Positions 1 through 5,140 of a DNA stretch of 5,140 nucleotides are shown piece by piece (the first letter of the stretch is position 1; each line of letters opens with the position of its first letter). The position numbers and the translations under genes were made by a program. Below the pieces are notes generated by a model. That model was not told the origin of the DNA. It saw only the letters and a list, made by a program, of their open reading frames with translations, and did no database searches. This DNA comes from Ktedonobacter sp. (lineage in GTDB: Bacteria > Chloroflexota > Ktedonobacteria > Ktedonobacterales > Ktedonobacteraceae): positions 3,030 to 8,169 of the forward strand of contig DMFQ01000337.1 of the NCBI GenBank assembly GCA_003450555.1, in the 5' to 3' direction.

Positions 1-4
1 GTAC

Positions 5-26
5 GGGCGATCCCTTGCGGTCGCCC
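5..26. repeat. REP-like GC-rich palindrome at the left edge
   Basis: GGGCGA (5-10) is the reverse complement of TCGCCC (21-26). One G·U pair and one further C-G pair extend the stem to 8 bp (5-12 with 19-26) around a 6-base loop. No T-run follows, so it is not an obvious terminator. It resembles dispersed GGGCGA/TCGCCC palindromes I recall from several bacterial genomes, but I cannot show from one copy that it is repeated. The gmhA reading frame runs open through it, which argues against the upstream TTG at 15 as the real start. Confidence 0.4.
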
Positions 27-71
27 TGGCAACTAGCCCTGATTATTGATGAAACTGAACGAGATATATGT

Positions 72-674
72 ATGAAACTCACATCAAATAACCAGCAAAA
101 TACAGCAGAACAAATAGCCATCAACGAACTCATTGCAGGCAGCGACGTCCTCCGCCAAACAGCACTTCACCTCGCCCCCGCTATTGTTACTGTCGCGGAA
201 CAAATGATCAACGTATTGCGTGCGGGCGGCAAGATACTTATCTGCGGCAATGGTGGTAGCGCTGCCGACGCCCAGCATTTCGCGGCTGAACTGGTAGGAC
301 GCTTCCGGCGCCAGCGGCCGGGCTGGTCGGCTATTGCCTTGACCGTTGATGCCTCGGTACTCACCAGCCTCGGCAACGACTACGGCTTTGAACAGATTTT
401 TGCCCGTCAGGTACAGGCTCTTGGCCGTGCAGGTGATATCCTGGTAGCCATCTCCACTAGTGGACGCTCGCAAAACGTGCTGGCTGCGGTGGAAGTAGCT
501 GCCTCGCTAGGGATGCAAACCGTAGGATTGACCGGTGCAGGCATCAGCCAATTGGGCCAGGTGGTCGATCACCATCTTCCCATTCCAAGTGCTAATACCG
601 CTTTTATCCAACAAGGACAGATGGCCGTGATCCACGTCCTCTGCGAATTGGTCGAGGAGCGCTTGACGAGTTAA
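72..674 (+). CDS. gmhA: Sedoheptulose 7-phosphate isomerase (GmhA), SIS domain
   Basis: GmhA converts sedoheptulose 7-phosphate to D-glycero-D-manno-heptose 7-phosphate in the cytosol, the first step of nucleotide-heptose synthesis. The 200-residue product matches the usual family length and is one SIS domain. The phosphate loop CGNGGSAADAQHF spans residues 58-70, GNDYGF is at 101-106, and the second SIS sugar-phosphate motif ISTSGRSQNV is at 127-136. By comparison with E. coli and Burkholderia GmhA, the metal/catalytic residues are kept: His69, Glu73, Gln180 and His188. I chose ATG 72. The longer form from TTG 15 would translate through the edge palindrome and add 19 residues with no family similarity. 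No strong Shine-Dalgarno is visible; GAACGAG at 57-63 is the best weak candidate. It probably forms an operon with the kinase gene downstream. A DiaA-like SIS protein is the main alternative, but the retained His/Glu/Gln/His set and the neighbour favour GmhA. Confidence 0.92.
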   Translation: MKLTSNNQQNTAEQIAINELIAGSDVLRQTALHLAPAIVTVAEQMINVLRAGGKILICGNGGSAADAQHFAAELVGRFRRQRPGWSAIALTVDASVLTSLGNDYGFEQIFARQVQALGRAGDILVAISTSGRSQNVLAAVEVAASLGMQTVGLTGAGISQLGQVVDHHLPIPSANTAFIQQGQMAVIHVLCELVEERLTS

Positions 675-717
675 GCCGCTATCCTCAAACCCTGTCCTAC
701 AATATCAATAACACATT

Positions 718-724
718 AGGGAGG
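718..724 (+). promoter_or_regulatory. Ribosome binding site of hldA
   Basis: AGGGAGG lies 6 bases before ATG 731. It is a near-ideal Shine-Dalgarno sequence and fixes that start. Confidence 0.85.
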
Positions 725-730
725 TTTTGT

Positions 731-1690
731 ATGCGTGTCGAGCAACTCATGGAGATCATCCCAACACGCAACATCATGGTTGTCGGCGATGTCATGCTGG
801 ATGAGTATCTATGGGGAAGTGTACGCGGTATCTCCCCGGAAGCTCCTGTGCCAGTGGTCGAGATACAATCTCAGACCTATGCCCTCGGCGGCGCTGGCAA
901 CGTAGCTGCGAACCTCGTTGGCCTTGGCAGCAATGTACGGCTTGCAGGGGTCGTCGGAGCCGACACACAAGCAGCCAGGATGTTTGAAATCCTTGCGGAA
1001 CTACCCCGCATTTCTATGCACCTGTACCCCTGTCAGGATCGACCTACGACCACCAAGACGCGTATCCTTGCTCATAGCCAACAAATGTTGCGCGCAGATC
1101 GCGAAGAGCGCCATAGTATTTCAGCAGAGGCCGAGCGCAATATTCTCAGTTGCGTCCAGGAAAATCTCGCCAACCTTCATGCCTGTGTGCTTTCAGACTA
1201 CGCCAAAGGTGTCCTGACCGATACCCTGCTCACTTCGCTGATCGCTCTCTGCAATGAGGCCAATGTGCCTGTCATCGTCGATCCCAAAGGACATCGCTAT
1301 TCCCGCTACCATGGGGCCACCGTGGTAACGCCCAACATGGCGGAAGCGAACCTCGCCGTGGAAAACGAAGATGGACATATGTCATTGGAGCAAGTGGTCG
1401 AACGTCTCCAGCGTGAAGTCGGCACTGCTGCCTTGTTGATCACGCGTGGCTCACAGGGCATGTCCCTCTTCACACCTGACTCGCCACCGCTCCACATCCC
1501 CACGCAGGCTCGCCTGATCTACGATGTCACCGGCGCCGGCGATACCGTTGTAGCGGTACTCGCTCTCCTCCTGGCATGCGGCATGGATATGACCTCAGCT
1601 GCCACTCTGGCAAACTACGCTGCGGGTGTCGTTGTAGGGAAGGTCGGCACAGCCTCCGTAACCATCGAAGAACTTGCCGCTGGCTTCTAA
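731..1690 (+). CDS. hldA: D-glycero-beta-D-manno-heptose-7-phosphate kinase, stand-alone (HldA / RfaE domain I)
   Basis: This PfkB/ribokinase-fold enzyme phosphorylates C1 of D-glycero-D-manno-heptose 7-phosphate with ATP, giving the 1,7-bisphosphate; it follows GmhA in the pathway. The 319 residues align along their whole length with the N-terminal kinase half of E. coli HldE. Visible motifs are VVGDVMLDEY (17-26), SPEAPVPVV (35-43), the PfkB signature-1 region GGAGNVAANLVGLG (53-66), LSDYAKG (154-160), DPKG (184-187), TPNMAE (200-205) and DVTGAGD (265-271), where Asp271 is the expected catalytic base. The end, GVVVGKVGTASV followed by a few residues, falls at the domain boundary. The HldC-type nucleotidyltransferase half is therefore absent, as in split HldA/HldC organisms. 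A hairpin begins 3 bases after the stop and no nucleotidyltransferase remnant is visible beyond it, so this looks natural rather than truncated. The kinase fold (PfkB, not GHMP) points to the ADP-beta-heptose route rather than the GDP-heptose HddA route. Confidence 0.92.
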   Translation: MRVEQLMEIIPTRNIMVVGDVMLDEYLWGSVRGISPEAPVPVVEIQSQTYALGGAGNVAANLVGLGSNVRLAGVVGADTQAARMFEILAELPRISMHLYPCQDRPTTTKTRILAHSQQMLRADREERHSISAEAERNILSCVQENLANLHACVLSDYAKGVLTDTLLTSLIALCNEANVPVIVDPKGHRYSRYHGATVVTPNMAEANLAVENEDGHMSLEQVVERLQREVGTAALLITRGSQGMSLFTPDSPPLHIPTQARLIYDVTGAGDTVVAVLALLLACGMDMTSAATLANYAAGVVVGKVGTASVTIEELAAGF

Positions 1691-1693
1691 AAT

Positions 1694-1756
1694 CCATAGA
1701 AGAAGGATTGGGCTGGTTGCGACGAAACCGCGACCAGCCCAATCCTTCTTCTATGG
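1694..1756. terminator. Long 28-bp hairpin between convergent genes, probable bidirectional terminator
   Basis: Bases 1694-1721 pair with 1729-1756. All 28 pairs form, 27 of them Watson-Crick plus one G·U (1718/1732), around a 7-base loop (1722-1728). It starts 3 bases after the hldA stop and ends 27 bases before the radical SAM stop, so it could end transcription in both directions. It is unlike a standard intrinsic terminator. The stem is about three times longer than usual, no T-run follows on the plus strand, and only four Ts follow on the minus strand. An RNase III substrate, a 3'-end stabiliser or a dispersed repeat unit are alternatives. Confidence 0.6.
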
Positions 1757-1783
1757 TAATCTAATGTTCGTTTGGGAGCCGTT

Positions 1784-3055
1784 CTACTTAGCCATGACCT
1801 GCGGTGACACCCGCCTTACAGGACGTGTAAAATTGCCAATCTCCACCTCAGGAGCCTCTTTTTTGATGATTTCAATCATTGTCCGCATTCCCAAAGCTTT
1901 CCCCATTGTATCCAGATCAGGCATGCGAGGCAGCAACACCTCTGGATCAATATTGAGGTTACGCAGTTGGATGAGCCGCAGGCCCGTCTCCCGAACAAAG
2001 GAGAGCAGTGCCTCTACCTCTCGTTCGCGATCAATCATACCAGGAAAACTGAGTAGGTTGATGGAGCTATAGACGCTCGCGTCGCGCGCGCGCTTGAGTG
2101 ACTCTTTGACATCCTCAAAGGTATAGCCCAATGGCCGGTAATAGGCGTTATAGGTCTCCGGGTGCCCAGATATCGTACTGGCGCGAATAGTATCGAGACC
2201 AGCATCATAGAGTCGCTGCAGCCAGCGCGGATTGCTGGCATTGGTGTTGATATTGATCACACCCCTATCAGTACGCTCGCGCATCGCTTTGATGGCTTGT
2301 TCGATACGCCGCCACTGTAACAAGGGCTCACCTTCGCAGCCCTGCCCAAAGCTGACTATCGACTCTTCTGCCTGTTCCAAATGGGGAAGTGCTACCTCCA
2401 CAATCTCGTCAACGGTCGGTATGAAGGTGAGACGGTCCTGTGGTGAGATCAGGTCCTCCTCTTCCTGCTTCGAGATGCAGCCGATACAACGCGCATTGCA
2501 GCCGGGTGAGACGGCTATCGCCATCTCCCAGCGACCAAAAAAGAGATTGCTGGCCGTGGGACAGGAGTAATCGAGCGCACAGTGAGCGTGCTGCGCTATG
2601 ATACGGTTACGCGGATAGGCAGTCTGTTTCTCATTGACCAGGCGAGTTAGCGCGCGCTTGTTAAATGCGCGGGGATGCCATTTTCGTGGGTCATCCGTTT
2701 GCAACCCAGCCACATAGAGGCGGCCATTCATGCCCGCTACCGCACTATAACCAAAGAAGGGTAACGGCTCCGTACCTGGCACTTTCTCGTAGGCAGGCAG
2801 TTGCGTGCGTGTATAACCAATGGGCAGGAGTGCCGCCGCGGCCCAACCGCGTGTGGCAGGAATGACCTGTAGTTCGCCGTTACGTTTCTGTCCAACTGCT
2901 AAACGATCTGGCATCATCGAAAGGGTAGCGCCATCGGGCAGTGGCATGAGTTCACTCGCTACTAAAGGTCGATTGCCGAAGGTCAGTGCCTGTAATCGTG
3001 GCTCTTCGTGTATTTCCCCCTCGGGAGTACAATATACCAGGTATGGAATAGACAT
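1784..3055 (-). CDS. Uncharacterised radical SAM protein
   Basis: The 423-residue product has two parts. Residues 1-150 form a probably beta-rich N-terminal region I cannot assign. Residues 178-370 form a radical SAM core. The 4Fe-4S motif C186-x3-C190-x2-C193 is present, followed by GQGCEGEP (237-244) at the SAM-binding GGE position, NTNAS (270-274) and NLLSFPG (333-339). Two more cysteines, C159 and C165, lie just before the core in a His-rich HAHC...C stretch (156-165). No cysteines follow C240, so there is no SPASM or Twitch auxiliary-cluster domain. I recall similar proteins of about 420 residues in other bacteria, without a proven substrate. The start at ATG 3055 is set by AAGGA 5 bases upstream. 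The longer GTG form (3106) has no such site and begins 5 bases from the upstream stop codon. The gene follows the small gene by 56 bases and is probably co-transcribed with it. The radical SAM assignment is firm; the reaction is unknown. Confidence 0.88.
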   Translation of the reverse strand: MSIPYLVYCTPEGEIHEEPRLQALTFGNRPLVASELMPLPDGATLSMMPDRLAVGQKRNGELQVIPATRGWAAAALLPIGYTRTQLPAYEKVPGTEPLPFFGYSAVAGMNGRLYVAGLQTDDPRKWHPRAFNKRALTRLVNEKQTAYPRNRIIAQHAHCALDYSCPTASNLFFGRWEMAIAVSPGCNARCIGCISKQEEEDLISPQDRLTFIPTVDEIVEVALPHLEQAEESIVSFGQGCEGEPLLQWRRIEQAIKAMRERTDRGVININTNASNPRWLQRLYDAGLDTIRASTISGHPETYNAYYRPLGYTFEDVKESLKRARDASVYSSINLLSFPGMIDREREVEALLSFVRETGLRLIQLRNLNIDPEVLLPRMPDLDTMGKALGMRTMIEIIKKEAPEVEIGNFTRPVRRVSPQVMAK

Positions 3056-3060
3056 TATGT

Positions 3061-3065
3061 TCCTT
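3061..3065 (-). promoter_or_regulatory. Ribosome binding site deciding the radical SAM start
   Basis: On the minus strand AAGGA lies 5 bases before ATG 3055. The in-frame GTG at 3106 lacks any comparable site, so the shorter protein is preferred. Confidence 0.7.
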
Positions 3066-3111
3066 AAACAAGTATCGGCAGGTTGCTTTTCACTCGCATA
3101 CCGCACATAGA

Positions 3112-3369
3112 TTAATGTATGGGCATTGATGGGGACGTTGCCGGAAGACGTGGATTGGTCGGACGTTCCTCGGTGTATTCATCATCAAAGAACCTGGGTA
3201 AAGCATTCGTCGCCCGATTTTGTGCGGAAACACGCTGCTCTATTTCACGTACCTCCTCGTAGACAAAGCTAAGCAGTATATGCTCACCGCGTATACTCTG
3301 ACATACATGACGAATGCGTGGGTGTTCCGACTCCATCCAGGCATTGACGACAGCCTCTAGTGTGGACAT
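3112..3369 (-). CDS. Small hypothetical protein upstream of the radical SAM gene
   Basis: From ATG 3369 the product has 85 residues. I do not recognise the family. The first half, about residues 1-50, looks like a small mixed helical domain with one Cys in HPRIRHVCQSIRG and the stretch HILLSFVYEEVREIEQRV. The last 30 residues are rich in Pro, Thr, Ser and acidic residues and are probably disordered. No signal peptide or membrane segment is seen. GGAG (3375-3378) lies 5 bases before this ATG. An in-frame GTG at 3414 would give 100 residues and has an equally good site, so the start is uncertain. It stands between aroA and the radical SAM gene on the same strand, 56 bases before the latter. A partner, regulator or substrate of the radical SAM protein is possible from position alone. 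The two adjacent translation signals and the operon-like placement support a real gene. Confidence 0.6.
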   Translation of the reverse strand: MSTLEAVVNAWMESEHPRIRHVCQSIRGEHILLSFVYEEVREIEQRVSAQNRATNALPRFFDDEYTEERPTNPRLPATSPSMPIH

Positions 3370-3421
3370 ACTATCTCCGCACTCCGTACTATCAAAGCCT
3401 TTGAATCTGTACACCTTGATT

Positions 3422-3427
3422 TCCTTT
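3422..3427 (-). promoter_or_regulatory. Second ribosome binding site, for the alternative GTG start of the small gene
   Basis: AAAGGA on the minus strand lies 7 bases before the in-frame GTG at 3414. A 5-bp hairpin, TGAGC-TTTT-GCTCA (3432-3445), ends 4 bases upstream of it and might influence access. If used, it adds 15 residues to the small protein. Confidence 0.4.
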
Positions 3428-3482
3428 CAAATGAGCAAAAGCTCACATAGCCATTGTGTCACGCACCACCTACCACCTATAC

Positions 3483-3518
3483 ACAATAGCAATTCCTCCA
3501 TCGGTTAAACGCTATTGT
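3483..3518. repeat. Dyad symmetry overlapping the candidate promoter
   Basis: ACAATAGC (3483-3490) and GCTATTGT (3511-3518) are perfect 8-bp inverted arms separated by 20 bases. The right arm overlaps the candidate -10 box and the left arm lies about 20 bases beyond the predicted start of transcription. This is a plausible operator layout, but an 8-bp dyad can occur by chance. Confidence 0.3.
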
Positions 3519-3522
3519 ATCA
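3514..3522 (-). promoter_or_regulatory. Candidate extended -10 promoter of the small gene/radical SAM operon
   Basis: The minus strand reads TGATACAAT, matching the TGn-TATAAT extended -10 consensus at all but one position. No good -35 box lies at normal spacing, which is tolerated by extended -10 promoters. Transcription would begin near 3507, giving a leader of roughly 90 bases to the GTG or 140 to the ATG. The 146-base gap after aroA is a sensible place for it. Confidence 0.35.
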
Positions 3523-3550
3523 TTCTCGACTCCATTTTACCATAAAGTTG

Positions 3551-3566
3551 AATTAGCGAATTAGCG
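3551..3566. repeat. 8-bp tandem duplication across the aroA stop codon
   Basis: AATTAGCG occurs twice head to tail (3551-3558 and 3559-3566). The second copy contains the aroA TAA stop (3561-3563, minus strand). It looks like a small slippage duplication with no effect on the protein, because the first copy lies beyond the stop. Confidence 0.5.
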
Positions 3567-4907
3567 CACCTCCACCCCCAGCCGTTGCAAATCCTCGAAA
3601 AAACGTGGGTAGCTCTTCGCGATATGTTCGGTACCCGTAAGTGTCAGGCCCCGATGACTGCGTAAACCAACAATTGCTAACGCCATCAACAAACGATGAT
3701 CGGAATGGCCGTCCACAACGACTCCACCTTCAATACCCTGCGGCTGCCCGCGCACAATAATAGCGTCATTTTTCGGAGTGACGATACAACCCGCGCGCCG
3801 CAGCTCCATACAGAGGTCATTGATGCGATCAGATTCTTTATAGTGCAGGCTCTCGATATTATAGAAAACGCTCTCTCCTGCGGCAAAGCACGCCGCCGCT
3901 ACCAGCACCGGAATACAATCTATTACGCCATCACCATCCATCTCGATACCCCGTAAGCGGCGTCCCCCGCGCAATCGTACCGTTTCACCATCAACCAGGA
4001 GATCTGCGCCCATTGCCTGCAGGGCCTGCACCAGTTCAACGCCAACCTCCTCGTCTGGGCGCAGCCTTGAGAGCGTTACTTCGCTAGCTGGATCAGTGGC
4101 TACTGCACAGGCCGACAGCAGCGTCGCAGCCGAGGGATAATCGCCGGGAACGCTATACTCGCGAGGCTGATAGCGCTGATCCGCCGCAATTGAGAAATGG
4201 CGCAGCGCAGCGTCATGTTCCACAACAATACCCGCCTCTTTTAATACATTGAGCGTAACATAGATCAACGCTTGCGATTTCAAATCATCAACCACGCTGA
4301 TTTCAACTGCTTCACCGATCACAGGAGCCAGGAAGAGTAATGAACTGAGATACTGCGAACTACGCGCTCCCGAAATCGTGACACTGCCTCCATGCAGGTC
4401 TCCGCCGCGTATGGTGATGGGGAGGTAGCCCTCACTTCCCGTTCCAGTGCAAACGGCCCCAAGCGTAGTCAACGCCTCTAACAATTCGCGATTCGGTCGC
4501 TTTCCCAGGGATTGGGGATGATCGGTGAAGAAAGTCACCTCCGGTAACAACGCGCTTATTCCCAGAACTAGGCGTAAAACAGCTCCCGCGTTCCCCACAT
4601 TGATCGTGACAGCCTGTGTACTGCGCGGGCGTCCCACGCCTTGAATCCTCAACATAACTTCCTGACTATCGCTCCAGTTCAGTTCAGCGCCTAGCGCCTT
4701 ACAACAGCGAAACAGCGCCTCGCTATCGTCACTATCGGCAGGAAATGAGACGATACTTTCACCATCGGCCAGTGTCGCCGCCAACAGATAGCGCAGCGTA
4801 TAATACTTTGAGGATGGCAATGTCGGATTCCCACGCAGCAAGCTAGTAGGCGCGATATGCCGCTTCTCCCCTGCTTGAACAGCTTCACTCTCTCTTTTCT
4901 CTGACAT
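3561..4907 (-). CDS. aroA: AroA-family enolpyruvyl transferase (EPSP synthase-like), divergent
   Basis: EPSP synthase transfers enolpyruvate from PEP to shikimate 3-phosphate in the shikimate pathway. The 448-residue product aligns end to end with the family, after about 12 extra N-terminal residues. Matched to E. coli positions, it keeps Lys22 (K34), Arg27 (R39), the NAG loop with Gly96 (G108), Arg100 (R112), Arg124 (R137), Ser169-Ser170-Gln171 (183-185), Ser197 (S211), Asp313 (D330), the KExDR motif with Lys340 and Arg344 (K357, R361), DHR with His385 and Arg386 (H404, R405) and Lys411 (K431). It departs at Ser23 (Y35), Thr97 (A109), Pro101 (L113) and Tyr200 (L214). The first motif reads SSKYYTLRYLLAA instead of the usual SKSxSxRxLLLAA. 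The start at ATG 4907 has no strong Shine-Dalgarno; GAAAG at 4915-4919 is the nearest purine run. The family is certain. Whether it is the cell's EPSP synthase or a paralogue with another acceptor is open. No other shikimate gene is nearby. Confidence 0.85.
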   Translation of the reverse strand: MSEKRESEAVQAGEKRHIAPTSLLRGNPTLPSSKYYTLRYLLAATLADGESIVSFPADSDDSEALFRCCKALGAELNWSDSQEVMLRIQGVGRPRSTQAVTINVGNAGAVLRLVLGISALLPEVTFFTDHPQSLGKRPNRELLEALTTLGAVCTGTGSEGYLPITIRGGDLHGGSVTISGARSSQYLSSLLFLAPVIGEAVEISVVDDLKSQALIYVTLNVLKEAGIVVEHDAALRHFSIAADQRYQPREYSVPGDYPSAATLLSACAVATDPASEVTLSRLRPDEEVGVELVQALQAMGADLLVDGETVRLRGGRRLRGIEMDGDGVIDCIPVLVAAACFAAGESVFYNIESLHYKESDRINDLCMELRRAGCIVTPKNDAIIVRGQPQGIEGGVVVDGHSDHRLLMALAIVGLRSHRGLTLTGTEHIAKSYPRFFEDLQRLGVEVR

Positions 4908-5140
4908 AGATCTACTTTCAAATTACTCTCTTCTACAAGATATCTGAAATTGTACGATATTTCACAACAAAAGATCGACCTTCCTTCATAGCAAAGATAT
5001 TTGTTTGTGTTGTTCCTGTACGCTTCATATGTTAATACTCATGTATATTTTATCCCCTTATTTTACAACACAATGAAATTGCGGTGTTATAACAAAATAT
5101 AGTTTAATTAGTTACTTTATTATTAGTATGTTATTTAAAT
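4908..5140. other. AT-rich region upstream of aroA, no firm gene
   Basis: By hand count, GC is about one third in 4921-5040 and one fifth in 5041-5140 (20 of 100 bases), far below the genes. It contains a perfect 10-bp palindrome, TGTTATAACA (5085-5094), and 9-bp inverted arms TTGTGTTGT (5005-5013) and ACAACACAA (5065-5073). Several TAAAAT-like -10 candidates exist on the minus strand, but none has a convincing -35, so I do not call the aroA promoter. It may also hold regulatory sequence for a divergent gene beyond the window. Confidence 0.5.
4933..5028 (-). CDS. Possible 31-codon ORF just upstream of aroA
   Basis: An ATG at 5028 opens a 31-residue frame that ends with TAG 25 bases before aroA. 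The peptide is basic, begins MKRTGTTQ and ends YRTISDIL, and shows no transmembrane segment or known motif. A 5-codon ORF (ATG 5042, MSINI) ends in TGA overlapping this ATG, an ATGA arrangement typical of translational coupling. AAGGGG (5054-5059) lies 11 bases before the first ATG, somewhat too far. It could be a leader peptide, a decayed gene fragment or chance in AT-rich DNA. Confidence 0.18.
   Translation of the reverse strand: MKRTGTTQTNIFAMKEGRSFVVKYRTISDIL

Noticed and set aside
15..71. Longer gmhA form from TTG 15
   Set aside because: The added residues are translated from the edge palindrome and have no GmhA similarity; the 200-residue form already has full family length.
68..91. 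Seven-codon ORF from ATG 68 overlapping the gmhA start in another frame
   Set aside because: It has no ribosome binding site of its own, and an overlap of this size is expected by chance.
84..473. 129-codon open frame on the minus strand opposite gmhA
   Set aside because: It lies wholly antisense to a strongly conserved gene, and its translation resembles no protein I know.
1527..1764. Open frames on both strands running through the hairpin (1527-1742 minus and 1576-1764 plus)
   Set aside because: They overlap hldA in other frames and are rich in Arg and Trp; their similar QPNPSSM endings come from the palindrome, not from coding sequence.
2083..2093. Alternating CG run, possible Z-DNA
   Set aside because: It encodes Arg-Ala codons of the radical SAM protein and is only 11 bases long.
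2232..2570. 112-codon plus-strand frame inside the radical SAM gene
   Set aside because: It is antisense to the radical SAM core motifs, and its composition is typical of a shadow frame.
3056..3106. N-terminal extension of the radical SAM protein from GTG 3106
   Set aside because: There is no Shine-Dalgarno before it, while ATG 3055 has AAGGA at 5 bases.

Overview
The window carries five convincing protein genes in two convergent groups. Nothing in it identifies the organism. Base composition is mixed (roughly half GC in the genes), ADP-heptose-type genes are present, and the AroA and radical SAM proteins are divergent. My guess is a monoderm of the Chloroflexota, perhaps the Ktedonobacteria, but this rests on general impression only.

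Left half, plus strand: after a short REP-like palindrome at the edge come gmhA (sedoheptulose 7-phosphate isomerase) and, 56 bases later, a stand-alone PfkB-family heptose-7-phosphate kinase (hldA/rfaE1). These are the first two enzymes of ADP-heptose synthesis. The later steps (GmhB phosphatase, HldC nucleotidyltransferase, HldD epimerase) are not in the window. Three bases after the kinase stop codon lies a 28-bp inverted repeat with a 7-base loop. It separates the two groups and is probably a bidirectional terminator or a dispersed repeat.

Right half, minus strand, in transcription order: a divergent AroA-type enolpyruvyl transferase, a small protein of unknown function, and an uncharacterised radical SAM protein. 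The small gene and the radical SAM gene lie 56 bases apart and look co-transcribed. A candidate extended -10 promoter, overlapped by one arm of an 8-bp dyad, precedes them. The AroA homologue keeps most catalytic residues but has changes at several shikimate-3-phosphate and PEP/glyphosate-site positions. The right end, upstream of aroA, is a strongly AT-rich 233-base stretch with a palindrome and one possible 31-codon ORF.

I see no CRISPR array, transposase, tRNA, rRNA or clear phage gene. No complete new system stands out. The best leads are the atypical AroA, the radical SAM/small-protein pair, and the long hairpin between the convergent groups.
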